Shown here: one piece after another, positions 1-8,718 of the stretch
Numbering within the stretch: the stretch's first letter is position 1
Layout of the letters: each line of letters opens with the position of its first letter
DNA from: Bacteroidota bacterium
Lineage (GTDB): Bacteria; Bacteroidota; Bacteroidia; Flavobacteriales; Weeksellaceae
Reading direction: 5' to 3'
Assembly (NCBI GenBank): GCA_023386965.1
Contig: JAEWIR010000044.1
Coordinates: forward strand, 6,452 to 70,451
Length of the DNA: 64,000 nucleotides
Program-made: the position numbers and the translations under genes
The notes under the pieces: model-generated
Told to the model about the DNA's origin: nothing
Databases searched by the model: none
What the model saw: only the letters and a program-made list of their open reading frames with translations

Positions 1-2
1 AG

Positions 3-1631
3 GGAGTAAAGAGAGTATCGCTGATCAAAAGATGGAGACTGGAGCCAAAGCCGCAGGACCTGGAAAAATATAAAAGAGGCGAGTTGGTGGAACCTGCCAA
101 GCCCATTGTATTTTATATTGATCCCGCCACACCGAAGAAGTGGGTGCCTTACCTTATGCAGGGCGTAAATGACTGGCAGAAGGCTTTCGAAAAGGCAGGT
201 TTTAAAAATGCCGTTTATGCCAAGATCCCTAATGCAAAGGAAGACCCGGAATGGAGTCTGGAAGACGCGCGTTTCTCGGCTATTGTTTACAAACCCTCTG
301 ATGTTCCCAATGCTTCAGGGCCTTCAATCTCGGACCCGCGTACGGGTGAGATTCTGGAAAGTCACATCAACTGGTATCATAATGTTATGAACCTGCTGCG
401 TAACTGGTATTTCATCCAGGCGTCGCCAAATGATGAACGTGCGCGCAAAATGAATTTCGATGATGAGCTTATGGGAGAACTGATCCGTTTTGTTTCAGCT
501 CATGAGGTAGGTCACACGTTGGGACTGAGACACAACTTCATCTCAAGTGCGGCGGTACCGGTAGAAAAACTCAGGGACAAAAAATGGCTGGAAGAGAATG
601 GCCATACCCCCTCCATTATGGACTATGCCAGGTTCAATTATGTAGCACAGCCGGAAGACAGGATTCCGGACAGTGGTATCATGCCCCGCATCGGCGACTA
701 TGACCACTGGGCCATCGAATGGGGTTACCGTCGTTTTTATCAGTTTGATTCGCCCGAGAAAGAAAAGGAATACCTTAACAAATGGGTTATGGGTAAAATG
801 AAAAATCCAAGGCTTTGGTTCGGTACCGAAAGCAATCCCTTCGATCCCCGTCTGCAAAGTGAGCAGATTGGGGATAATCCTATGCTGGCCGGCACTTACG
901 GAATTAAAAACCTGGGCCGCATTGTGAAGAACCTGGATGAATGGACCGCTACGCCTAATGAAGGTTATAACGACCTCAGCATGATGTACGATCAGGTGAC
1001 TTCGCAGTTCAGCAGATATCTGGGGCACGTTTCAAAATATATTGGCGGACAGATGGAAACGCCTAAATCGGTGGAGCAGAAAGGTCCTGTTTATGAAGCA
1101 GTACCGCGTAAAGACCAAAAGGATGCTCTGAATTTCTTAAGCAGAAACATATTTGAAACACCTGAGTGGCTGCTGAGGAATGACATATTCGACAGGACAG
1201 GCACCTCACCGGTAGAAGTAGTGGAGCGGCTTCAAAATTCTGTGCTGAACAGGATTTTGAGTACAAGCGTACTCCAGATGATGTACCAGACACAGGCTGT
1301 GGAAAATAATGTCTATCCTGTGGCGGAATATATGAATGACCTTAAAGCTGAAGTGTTCCGCGGCAAACCGGATCTTTACCGCAGGAATCTGCAGCGTAAT
1401 TATGTGGAATCCATGGTTGCACTGCTGAATGCCAAACCCTCGTCCGGTGCAGGCAGACCCGGCAGATCAGTTGCTGTTTCAGATAATTCCGACGTAAAAG
1501 CGGTTGTTCGCGGTGTACTGAACGAGCTGAAAAACGAACTTACTGCAAAATCAGGAGCAGATACCATTACCAAATACCATTATGATGACCTGGTATTCCG
1601 TTTGGAAAAAGCCCTTAATCCACGAAGCTGA
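3..1631 (+). CDS. Zinc-dependent metalloprotease, DUF5117/DUF4953 type (3' part only)
   Basis: The frame is open from the first bases of the window with no stop, so the true start lies upstream and about 540 C-terminal residues are visible. The TTG/GTG codons at 84-89 are inside the gene, not its start. The metzincin zinc motif HEVGHTLGLRHN (HExxHxxGxxH) is encoded at 501-536, giving three His ligands and the catalytic Glu. The downstream SIMDYARFNY stretch fits the Met-turn. Family members are large exported Bacteroidota proteases, usually about 800 residues; substrate is unknown. The stop overlaps the next start by one base (TGATG), so the genes are probably cotranscribed. The signal peptide is outside the window. 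Family assignment is from memory of the sequence pattern and is fairly secure. Confidence 0.85.
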   Translation, partial: GVKRVSLIKRWRLEPKPQDLEKYKRGELVEPAKPIVFYIDPATPKKWVPYLMQGVNDWQKAFEKAGFKNAVYAKIPNAKEDPEWSLEDARFSAIVYKPSDVPNASGPSISDPRTGEILESHINWYHNVMNLLRNWYFIQASPNDERARKMNFDDELMGELIRFVSAHEVGHTLGLRHNFISSAAVPVEKLRDKKWLEENGHTPSIMDYARFNYVAQPEDRIPDSGIMPRIGDYDHWAIEWGYRRFYQFDSPEKEKEYLNKWVMGKMKNPRLWFGTESNPFDPRLQSEQIGDNPMLAGTYGIKNLGRIVKNLDEWTATPNEGYNDLSMMYDQVTSQFSRYLGHVSKYIGGQMETPKSVEQKGPVYEAVPRKDQKDALNFLSRNIFETPEWLLRNDIFDRTGTSPVEVVERLQNSVLNRILSTSVLQMMYQTQAVENNVYPVAEYMNDLKAEVFRGKPDLYRRNLQRNYVESMVALLNAKPSSGAGRPGRSVAVSDNSDVKAVVRGVLNELKNELTAKSGADTITKYHYDDLVFRLEKALNPRS

Positions 1632-2104
1632 TGAAGTTTTTTCTTACAGTACTCACTTCTTTACTGCTGCTGATTTCATGCAGTACAGATGATGACGTGT
1701 GTACAGGAGGCGAAGGAACCCCCAGGGTAAAGATAAAATTTAAGACATTTGCCACGGGCAAGCCCCGCACACTTGATTCCGTGTTTGTGGCGGTGGATTA
1801 CGGTTCCGGTCCTGTTACTGTAGTTCAGAATACGGTTAAGACAGACTCCCTGCTGTTGCCGCTTCGTGTGGAGGATCTTCCTTTTACCGATGTCTTCGTA
1901 GCAACATCAAGGACGGGGCCTGTGTCGCATATACGGCTCAATTATACAACCAGCACAGAATATGTTTCGCCGGCCTGCGGAATAAGGAGATTATATACAG
2001 GCCTGTCTGCGGACCTTCAGCAACCCGATCCTGTATTGGGAGTTGAAACTGCTCAAAATGAAATAGTAAATGAAAGCAAAACTCACCTTTTCCTTCTTTT
2101 TTAG
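1631..2104 (+). CDS. Small lipoprotein, DUF6452 family
   Basis: 157 residues. The N-terminus MKFFLTVLTSLLLLISCS is a short lipoprotein signal with Cys17 as the likely lipidated residue, followed by Ser-Thr-Asp-Asp-Asp. An acidic stretch after the Cys is common in flavobacterial surface lipoproteins. The rest is beta-rich without catalytic motifs. It begins on the stop codon of the upstream protease gene and its 3' end overlaps the next gene by 35 bases, so the three are probably one transcript. The pairing of a DUF6452-like lipoprotein with a DUF6048-like outer-membrane protein is a known flavobacterial arrangement. Function unknown; a joint envelope role is inferred only from adjacency. Confidence 0.75.
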   Translation: MKFFLTVLTSLLLLISCSTDDDVCTGGEGTPRVKIKFKTFATGKPRTLDSVFVAVDYGSGPVTVVQNTVKTDSLLLPLRVEDLPFTDVFVATSRTGPVSHIRLNYTTSTEYVSPACGIRRLYTGLSADLQQPDPVLGVETAQNEIVNESKTHLFLLF

Positions 2105-2729
2105 TATTTGTTCACTCGGGATTTCTGCGCAGATGGCGGAACCTGTGGAAAAATCAGGATGGAAGTACAGTCCCAATTTTGTTGTTGGGGTTGATGTGCT
2201 GGGTGCCGGTCTTTCCTTCTTCGGCGACCGAAAGGTGTTTCAGGGTTTTGTATCGTCAAGGCTGAAGAAGGAACTTCATGCGGTAGCCGATGCAGGGTTT
2301 GAAACAAACAGCTACATCAAGAACGGTTACGATGCTGAGGTAGGCGGTCCTTTCATAAAACTGGGTACCTTATACAGGCTGATGAAGGATCCTGAAAATA
2401 CACTCAATGGTTTTTATGTTGGAGGCAAGGCCGCAGCTTCATTTTACAGACAGGAATACCGGTCCGTGCCTGTGCGGGGTTTCGGCGGAAGCTCGTCTTC
2501 CGTGGCTTTCCCGCCGTCTTCCCAATCCTCTTATTGGATAGAAGGTTACGCCGGCGGACGTGTGCAGCTGTTTGACAGTAACTTCTATATTGATGTAAAT
2601 GTGCAGCCTAAATACGTAATTTACTCTACCACTCAGGACGACGTTAAACCCATGATCATTCCGGGCTTCGGCCGCAGTTCCGGTAAATTTAACATGGGAT
2701 ATATGTGGAATATTGCCTATTCCTTCTGA
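2070..2729 (+). CDS. Outer-membrane beta-barrel protein, DUF6048 family
   Basis: 219 residues. It has a signal peptide with a likely cut after ISA (ISA-QMAEP). Alternating hydrophobic strands run throughout and the protein ends in aromatic-rich MGYMWNIAYSF, a typical C-terminal beta-signal for BAM-dependent insertion. No enzyme motif is visible. The ATG lies inside the upstream DUF6452-type gene in another frame, a translational-coupling arrangement. Its stop codon (2727-2729) directly abuts the stop of the convergent gene, so there is no room for an intergenic terminator. Function is not established for the family; a small barrel working with the adjacent lipoprotein is an inference. Confidence 0.75.
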   Translation: MKAKLTFSFFFSICSLGISAQMAEPVEKSGWKYSPNFVVGVDVLGAGLSFFGDRKVFQGFVSSRLKKELHAVADAGFETNSYIKNGYDAEVGGPFIKLGTLYRLMKDPENTLNGFYVGGKAAASFYRQEYRSVPVRGFGGSSSSVAFPPSSQSSYWIEGYAGGRVQLFDSNFYIDVNVQPKYVIYSTTQDDVKPMIIPGFGRSSGKFNMGYMWNIAYSF

Positions 2730-3200
2730 TTATTTCTCCTTGAAGTTTTTGGCAACTGCAAAGTAGAGCTCAGCAAATTCTTTCGGTGGGGTTCCGGAAT
2801 CAAAACTTTGGCTGTTGTACACTTTGCCCCCTGAAGTTATTTTCAGGTCTGCAGAAAAAGCACCGTCGTAAAAGCGCTTGGTAGTGGGCGATTTGTAATT
2901 GTCGAGTCTTGACAGTTTCTCAGCGGATATATGTTTGACGATGGCATTCCATTCAGCAGTGGACAGCTTTTCATTTCTTACCTGTCTGTTTACTTCCACT
3001 ATTTTGTTAGTAGGGGTGATGGTCACCATTCTTCTGGAGCCGCGGGTCATTTCCTCCAGTTCAATCTTCTGAATGTTCATCTTGGTTGCCGTAGTGCTTA
3101 CTGCTGCTTTATCTTTATTTTCAGTTTTCTTCTTCTGGGCGGTGCACTGAAGCGTAATCAGCGAGAGTGCCAGCAACAGGATGGTTTTTAGGTAAGTCAT
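2730..3200 (-). CDS. Hypothetical exported protein
   Basis: 156 residues, not recognised. The N-terminus MTYLKTILLLALSLITLQC is a signal sequence. Cleavage could be at TAQ (signal peptidase I) or the Cys could be lipidated, although Gln at -1 is unusual for a lipobox. The mature part starts with a Lys-rich stretch and then a compact region including SAEWNAIVKHISAEKLSRL and a C-terminal GTPPKEFAELYFAVAKNF. No catalytic motif is seen. It is transcribed toward the DUF6048 gene, with the two stop codons touching. Probably periplasmic or outer-membrane anchored. Confidence 0.65.
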   Translation of the reverse strand: MTYLKTILLLALSLITLQCTAQKKKTENKDKAAVSTTATKMNIQKIELEEMTRGSRRMVTITPTNKIVEVNRQVRNEKLSTAEWNAIVKHISAEKLSRLDNYKSPTTKRFYDGAFSADLKITSGGKVYNSQSFDSGTPPKEFAELYFAVAKNFKEK

Positions 3201-3280
3201 AAAAATTCAGATTTTATATAAATTATTCAAAAAATAGCTCTTTAATTTAAATTGTAAGGCCTAACATTAAAAAAAAGCTG

Positions 3281-3288
3281 TATTTTCG
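3281..3288 (+). promoter_or_regulatory. Candidate -7 promoter element for the M43 protease gene
   Basis: TATTTTCG matches the Bacteroidota -7 consensus TAnnTTTG with one mismatch and lies 46 bases before the ATG in an AT-rich leader. No well-placed -33 TTG is seen, so confidence is low. Confidence 0.35.
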
Positions 3289-3334
3289 CAAATCTTAAAA
3301 ATAAATTTAATTTTTTATAAAAGTACAACAAATT

Positions 3335-5368
3335 ATGAGTAAAAGGTCTTTACTGAAATCATTTTTTTTGTCAGCGCTTTTCATGGGAGCTACTGCGGCT
3401 CAAGGTCAGAAGCGGACGAAAGCTGATTCAGATGTAGTTATTTTTGGCAAAAAGTACACCAGTAAGGAAATTCAGGAAAATCCTGCGGTTATAAAGTGTG
3501 CATCTACTGAATACGAGGCAAGGCTTCAGGCGCAGAATCCGGGAAGGATGAGTGACGCGCAGTTCGAAGCATGGCTGGCTCCCCTCGTGGAGAAGGCAAA
3601 AGCAAATAAATCCCAGAATAACGGAATTATAACCATTCCCGTTGTTGTTCATGTGATCCACAGTGGTCAGCAGGTTGGTTTTCAGGCGAATATAAGTGAC
3701 AATCAGGTGATTTCACAAATTCAGGCCATGAACAACGATTTCCGGAAGGTTTTTGGTACCCGCGGAGAGAATTTTGATCCTGTAGGTGCAGATGTGATGG
3801 TCCAGTTTGCACTGGCCAAAGTAGACCCGAACGGAAATCCAACCAATGGTATAGACCGTGTAAACCTTTGTCAGACTTCGTGGAATCCTGATGATGTAGA
3901 TACAAAGGTGAAACCTCAAACAATATGGGATCCCAACTCTTACCTTAATATGTGGACCGTTAACTTTTCCGTACAGGGTCTGTTGGGTTACGCGCAGTTC
4001 CCAAGTGGCTCCGGACTGGCTGGAATGCCCGCTAACGGTGGAGCTGCCAACTCCGATGGTGTAGTTGCGGGTTACCGGGCGTTTGGAAGTTCAGACTACA
4101 ATGACGGAACCTTTAGCTTGATGCAGGGTTCTGATCTGGGCCGCACCATGACGCACGAAGTGGGCCACTTCCTTGGACTGAGACATCTTTGGGGAGACGG
4201 TGGCTGTACTGTAGATGATTTCTGTAACGATACACCTAATTCTTCAAGCGCCGGAGATGCTCATTACAACTGTAATGATTTCCAGGATTCCTGTCCCAGC
4301 AGTCCGGGCCTTGATATGGTGCGTAACTATATGAACTATACAGATGATTCCTGCATGAATATCTTTACAAATGATCAGAAAGCAAGAATTCTTGCCGTAA
4401 TGAATAATTCGCCCAGAAGAACGACTCTTAAAACTTCAACAAAAGACCTTGCAATTCCTCTTTTCCCAAATGATGCAGAAATTAAGATTGAAAACGTTTG
4501 TGCAGGTTCTGGTTGCGACGTAGTAACAAACCAATTCAAACTCACCATATTTAACAGGGGTACATCCACTCTTTCATCTGCTGTGATTAATTACAGTTTT
4601 AACGGCGGACCTAACCAGGTTTATAACTGGGCCGGCTCACTTCAGCAGGATAAGTCAAGTACTGTAACTGTCTCAATTCCGGCAAATACTGTTTTAAGCA
4701 ATATTTCGGCAAGTATACAAACTGTGAATGGAGTAGCCGATCAGCGCTCCACAAATAATACGGCGACTAAATCTTTCGGATCTCCAACTTACGGGTTCGG
4801 TACCGTTGTCTTCAGACTGCAGCTGGATGCATATGGAGCTGAAACTTCGTGGGAACTTAGAAACGGTGCCGGCGCAGTTTTGTACTCAGGAAGCGGGTAT
4901 CCAAATACTCAAACGTATTTGCCTGCATTAATTACGCAAACATGGACACTTCCATTGAACGACTGTTATACATTTAAAATTTTAGACAGCCAAAATGACG
5001 GTATAAATAGTGGTTTTGGTGTAGGTTATTTCGACCTAAAATCACAGGACGGTACCACGGTCATTTACAGCGGCGGTAGTTTCGATAACGAAGACAGATT
5101 TTCATTTAAGCTAAGTTCAAATATGGGAACAGCTGAATCTGCGCAGCCACAATTTGAAGTATACCCTAATCCAGCAAGTGATATTCTTAATATCACCAGG
5201 GTTTCTAACCGCGCTGATTACACGATTTACAGCTCTATCGGTCAGGTAGTGGCTAAAGGAAAAGTTCAGGACAATAAAGTGAACGTTTCGGGCCTGGCAA
5301 CAGGCGCTTATATAATTACCGTAGAAGACGGTGAATTTTCAGGAGATGTGAAGTTTATTAAAAAATAA
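3335..5368 (+). CDS. Secreted M43 (pappalysin-like) zinc metalloprotease with T9SS type A sorting domain
   Basis: 677 residues. The signal peptide (about residues 1-24) is cut near AAQG. A propeptide-like region precedes the catalytic domain. The zinc motif HEVGHFLGLRHLWGDGGC starts at His274, followed by the family's CNDTPN and a Met-turn in NYMNYTDDSCMNIF. After the protease come a beta domain and a domain with DSQNDGINSG (possibly Ca-binding). The last 70 or so residues (EVYPNPASDILNITRV ... VKFIKK) are a type IX secretion sorting domain, so the enzyme should cross the outer membrane and be released or anchored. Pappalysin/cytophagalysin enzymes cleave proteins extracellularly. It has its own terminator and is the first of three T9SS cargo genes in a row. 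Confidence 0.92.
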   Translation: MSKRSLLKSFFLSALFMGATAAQGQKRTKADSDVVIFGKKYTSKEIQENPAVIKCASTEYEARLQAQNPGRMSDAQFEAWLAPLVEKAKANKSQNNGIITIPVVVHVIHSGQQVGFQANISDNQVISQIQAMNNDFRKVFGTRGENFDPVGADVMVQFALAKVDPNGNPTNGIDRVNLCQTSWNPDDVDTKVKPQTIWDPNSYLNMWTVNFSVQGLLGYAQFPSGSGLAGMPANGGAANSDGVVAGYRAFGSSDYNDGTFSLMQGSDLGRTMTHEVGHFLGLRHLWGDGGCTVDDFCNDTPNSSSAGDAHYNCNDFQDSCPSSPGLDMVRNYMNYTDDSCMNIFTNDQKARILAVMNNSPRRTTLKTSTKDLAIPLFPNDAEIKIENVCAGSGCDVVTNQFKLTIFNRGTSTLSSAVINYSFNGGPNQVYNWAGSLQQDKSSTVTVSIPANTVLSNISASIQTVNGVADQRSTNNTATKSFGSPTYGFGTVVFRLQLDAYGAETSWELRNGAGAVLYSGSGYPNTQTYLPALITQTWTLPLNDCYTFKILDSQNDGINSGFGVGYFDLKSQDGTTVIYSGGSFDNEDRFSFKLSSNMGTAESAQPQFEVYPNPASDILNITRVSNRADYTIYSSIGQVVAKGKVQDNKVNVSGLATGAYIITVEDGEFSGDVKFIKK

Positions 5369-5391
5369 ACAGATGCAATATTAAAATGCTG

Positions 5392-5423
5392 AATCTGCCT
5401 CACAACTGAGGCAGATTTTTTTT
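5392..5423 (+). terminator. Rho-independent terminator after the M43 protease gene
   Basis: An 11-base stem (AATCTGCCTCA / TGAGGCAGATT) with a CAAC loop is followed by a run of T. It lies 23 bases after the stop codon. Confidence 0.9.
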
Positions 5424-5563
5424 GATTTAATTTCCCCCAATGTTATAAGATGTTTTAATTGATAGCGCTACTCCGTAAGTGCTTAAATCTATAACTATTG
5501 ATTATGAGTTGAATTAATCACAATCTTTTGTTGTTTTAGGCACTCTTAATTGTAAAAAAGAAT

Positions 5564-5571
5564 TAATTTTG
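5564..5571 (+). promoter_or_regulatory. Candidate -7 promoter element for the reprolysin-like gene
   Basis: TAATTTTG is a full match to TAnnTTTG, 21 bases before the ATG at 5593. It overlaps the TTG that would open a longer reading frame at 5569, which supports the downstream ATG as the true start. No good -33 element is seen. Confidence 0.45.
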
Positions 5572-5592
5572 TTCAAATTATTTAATGGAATC

Positions 5593-8529
5593 ATGAAGAA
5601 ACTATTTACGTTTATGGTTCTCCTGAGTTTGTCTTCCGGAACTTTTGCGCAGTGGAAGAAGGCACCAACTAAAGGAGACATAGTGATAAATGCCCAGGCA
5701 AAGGAGGAATTTTATGTGCTGGATATGCAGCAGATTAAATCGCAGTTAGTAAATGCGCAGGAATCCGGAAATTATGCCAAGCCTGTGGTAATATCCATCC
5801 CTGTGCTGGGTGGAAAAACAGAAAGATTTAATGTATACAGCGCACCTGTTGTTGTAAAAGAACTTGCGGACCAGTATGGTCTTGGTTCATATGCCGGTGT
5901 GGGTATTGATGATCCGTCTAAATTGATTAGATTCAGTGTGGCAGGAGATGATTTTCAGTCGTCCATCGAAACCAATGGCTATTACCAGTTCATTTCTCCG
6001 GCAGATAAGTCCAAATCACTGTTTAAAGTTCATCCAAAGACGGGCAAAACCGGGAATGACAGCTTCCTTTGTACAACTGAGGAAAGTCCGATGGTGAAAA
6101 AGCAGATGGAGCAGTTGTTTAATTCAGGTAAGTCTTTCGCTCATAACCCCGCAGATTTTGCCAAAAGTTCTGACAAAAAGTTCCGTACACTGAGACTGGC
6201 ACTTTCTACGACAGCGGAATATACCAATTTCTTTGGCGGTGTAAGTCAGGCGCTCGCTCAAATGAATGCCACACTTACAAGGGTGAATTTTGTATTTGAA
6301 AAGGATTTGGCGTTAAGATTACTTCTGCAAAACTATCCACAGCTAATTTATACGAATCCGGCGACTGATCCGTATGATGCGTGGAATGCGCCGGCTCCGG
6401 GAGGTATGGATGCCTGGAACGGACAGTTACAGCAAACGCTTACCAATGTAGTTGGTAATGCCAATTATGATATCGGTCACCTTTTCGGAAGTAACGGAGG
6501 CGGCGGAAATGCAGGGTGCATCGGTTGTATCTGCGTCAATCCAACGGGTTCTGTGCCAAACGGTAAAGGATCCGCCTATACCTCACCAGGAAGCGGACAG
6601 CCTATGGGCGACGCTTTCGACATTGATTATGTTGCGCACGAAATGGGACACCAGCTTGCCGGTACTCATTCCTTCACGCATCAGATTCAGGGTGGTGGGA
6701 GCAGTATGGAGCCGGGATCCGGATCCACAATTATGGGATACGCCGGAATTACAAACCAAAATGTTCAGAACAACTCTGATCCTTATTTCCATGCAATTTC
6801 CATTCAGCAGATCCAGAATAACCTGATGTCCAAGACCTGTGATGTTGAGACTAATATTGCCAATAATCCGCCGGTGATTGCCGCGCTGCCGTCTTACACA
6901 ATTCCTAAAGGAACAGCATTTGTTCTTACTGCAAGTGCTACAGATCCGGAAAATGATCCGATGAACTATACCTGGGAGCAGTTTGACAATGGCTCAAGCG
7001 CTACAACGGCTGCAAACCTGGGAACACTCACTACAGGGCCTTCATTCCGCTCAATGCCTCCTACTACAAGTCCAACGAGGTACTTTCCGAGACTTTCGTC
7101 CGTACTGGCGGGAGTGCTGAACAACAGTAACAACCTTTGGGAAGCAGTTTCGCAGGTAGCGAGGCCACAGACCTTCCGGGTTACAGTACGCGATAACCAT
7201 CCGATAACCAACCAGCAACAAACGCAGTTTGCCCAGCAAAGTATTACTGTTGGAGACGCAGGACCTTTCCGTGTTACATCGGTTTCCGGCTATAACAATA
7301 CTGCTGGTCCTTTAACGTGGGATGTAGCTTCAACCAATGCGGCTCCATATAATGTTTCCAACGTAAAGATTGACTATACAACCAATAACGGCACTACGTG
7401 GGTAACGCTGGCAGCTTCCACACCTAATGACGGTTCGGAAAATGTTGTGTTTACCGGTATTCCTACAGGTTCAAACGTAAAAGTTCGTGTAAGTGCTGTA
7501 AATAATGTATTTTATGCAGTAGGTTCATTACAGATCGGCGCGTTAGCGGCCTGCGACGGTAGCGCACCTACCGGTGTTAGTGTGTCCGGCGTTTCAGGCT
7601 CTGGTGCTACAGTTACATGGACAGCCATGAGCGGGGCTACTTATGAGGTACGCTACAGGATTGTGGGGTCGCCAACATGGACTACGGTAACAACTTCCAA
7701 TCCAACAGCAACTCTTTCAGGATTGCAGCAGAATTCAAACTATGAAGTTCAGGTTAATGCTACATGCAGCGGAACACCCGGACCTTTCAGTCCGTCGGTT
7801 AACTTCTCTACAACTGTAGTGACTTACTGTCCGGCAGCTGCGCAGAATAGCCAGTATGAATATATTTCAAATGTGACGCTTGCAAATGTGAATAATACTT
7901 CTGCAAACAGTTCCTATACCAATTATACCACCAATCCTGCGCTGCAGATTAATTTGGCGCAGGGTAATACATATACCCTTTCTGTAACGAAAGCCTGGTT
8001 AGACAATAATCCGGACTATGATGCGGTATCTGCGTGGATTGACTTTAACATGAATGGCACTTTTGAGGATGCAGAGAGAGTAATGACCTCACCTGTAAGT
8101 AACACCGCATTGGTTACCGCCACATTCACTGTTCCGGCTACTGCTGTAACAGGACAGCCGCTGCGAATGAGAGTGATCAATATTTTTGCCGGTGCTTCAA
8201 ATGCAGGTGCAATACTTACGAATCCATGTGCAAATCCCGGTTATGGCGAAGTGGAAGATTATAACGTAGTTGTAACAGGTGCCATGGCCACCAGCGAGGT
8301 ACAGGATTCAGGAATAAAGATTTATCCTAACCCTGCAACAGACGTACTGAATATTACTAAGGTTTCAGACCGTGCGCTGTACCAGATCCATAATATGGTA
8401 GGACAGTTGGTTAGCGGTGGTCAGATTAAGCGTAATCAGGTTAACGTTTCCGGTCTTACAGTAGGTACCTATATTATTACGGTAACCGATGGAGATCTAA
8501 AAATGAGTAGCAAGTTCATCAAGAAATAA
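5593..8529 (+). CDS. Secreted reprolysin-like (M12) zinc metalloprotease with FN3, GEVEDY and T9SS type A domains
   Basis: 978 residues from ATG 5593; the frame extends upstream to a TTG at 5569, but MKKLFTFMVLLSLSSGTFAQ is a clean signal peptide at the chosen start. A propeptide region of about 190 residues precedes the protease domain. The zinc motif HEMGHQLAGTHSF begins at His349 and is followed by SGSTIMGYAG (Met-turn). Beta domains follow, then a fibronectin type III domain (CDGSAPTGVSVSGVSG...), a GEVEDYNV domain that usually ends such modules, and a T9SS sorting domain (IYPNPATDVLNITKV ... SKFIKK). It is an extracellular protease of the flavobacterial cargo type. Own -7 box upstream and a strong terminator downstream indicate a separate transcription unit. 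Confidence 0.9.
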   Translation: MKKLFTFMVLLSLSSGTFAQWKKAPTKGDIVINAQAKEEFYVLDMQQIKSQLVNAQESGNYAKPVVISIPVLGGKTERFNVYSAPVVVKELADQYGLGSYAGVGIDDPSKLIRFSVAGDDFQSSIETNGYYQFISPADKSKSLFKVHPKTGKTGNDSFLCTTEESPMVKKQMEQLFNSGKSFAHNPADFAKSSDKKFRTLRLALSTTAEYTNFFGGVSQALAQMNATLTRVNFVFEKDLALRLLLQNYPQLIYTNPATDPYDAWNAPAPGGMDAWNGQLQQTLTNVVGNANYDIGHLFGSNGGGGNAGCIGCICVNPTGSVPNGKGSAYTSPGSGQPMGDAFDIDYVAHEMGHQLAGTHSFTHQIQGGGSSMEPGSGSTIMGYAGITNQNVQNNSDPYFHAISIQQIQNNLMSKTCDVETNIANNPPVIAALPSYTIPKGTAFVLTASATDPENDPMNYTWEQFDNGSSATTAANLGTLTTGPSFRSMPPTTSPTRYFPRLSSVLAGVLNNSNNLWEAVSQVARPQTFRVTVRDNHPITNQQQTQFAQQSITVGDAGPFRVTSVSGYNNTAGPLTWDVASTNAAPYNVSNVKIDYTTNNGTTWVTLAASTPNDGSENVVFTGIPTGSNVKVRVSAVNNVFYAVGSLQIGALAACDGSAPTGVSVSGVSGSGATVTWTAMSGATYEVRYRIVGSPTWTTVTTSNPTATLSGLQQNSNYEVQVNATCSGTPGPFSPSVNFSTTVVTYCPAAAQNSQYEYISNVTLANVNNTSANSSYTNYTTNPALQINLAQGNTYTLSVTKAWLDNNPDYDAVSAWIDFNMNGTFEDAERVMTSPVSNTALVTATFTVPATAVTGQPLRMRVINIFAGASNAGAILTNPCANPGYGEVEDYNVVVTGAMATSEVQDSGIKIYPNPATDVLNITKVSDRALYQIHNMVGQLVSGGQIKRNQVNVSGLTVGTYIITVTDGDLKMSSKFIKK

Positions 8530-8549
8530 CGAGGCTTGATTTAAAACAG

Positions 8550-8585
8550 ATCCCCTGCGAATTCAATTCGGAGGGGATTTTTTGG
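8550..8585 (+). terminator. Rho-independent terminator after the reprolysin-like gene
   Basis: A long hairpin: ATCCCCT pairs with AGGGGAT, continued inward by CGAATT/AATTCG across a G-G mismatch, then TTTTTT. Confidence 0.88.
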
Positions 8586-8685
8586 TCCTAAATGCCTTTT
8601 GCTGAAAGAATACGTAAAAATGAGTAAAGCCGTTTTAAACTTTAAAAAATTATCAGGACTTATGCAATAACTTCTAAAAAAATCT

Positions 8686-8693
8686 TAGATTTG
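8686..8693 (+). promoter_or_regulatory. -7 promoter element of the FN3/GEVEDY adhesin gene
   Basis: TAGATTTG is a full TAnnTTTG match located 25 bases before the ATG, after a terminator. No clear -33 TTG at the usual distance. Confidence 0.5.
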
Positions 8694-8718
8694 TAGATAA
8701 TATAGAAATAGTGTTATT

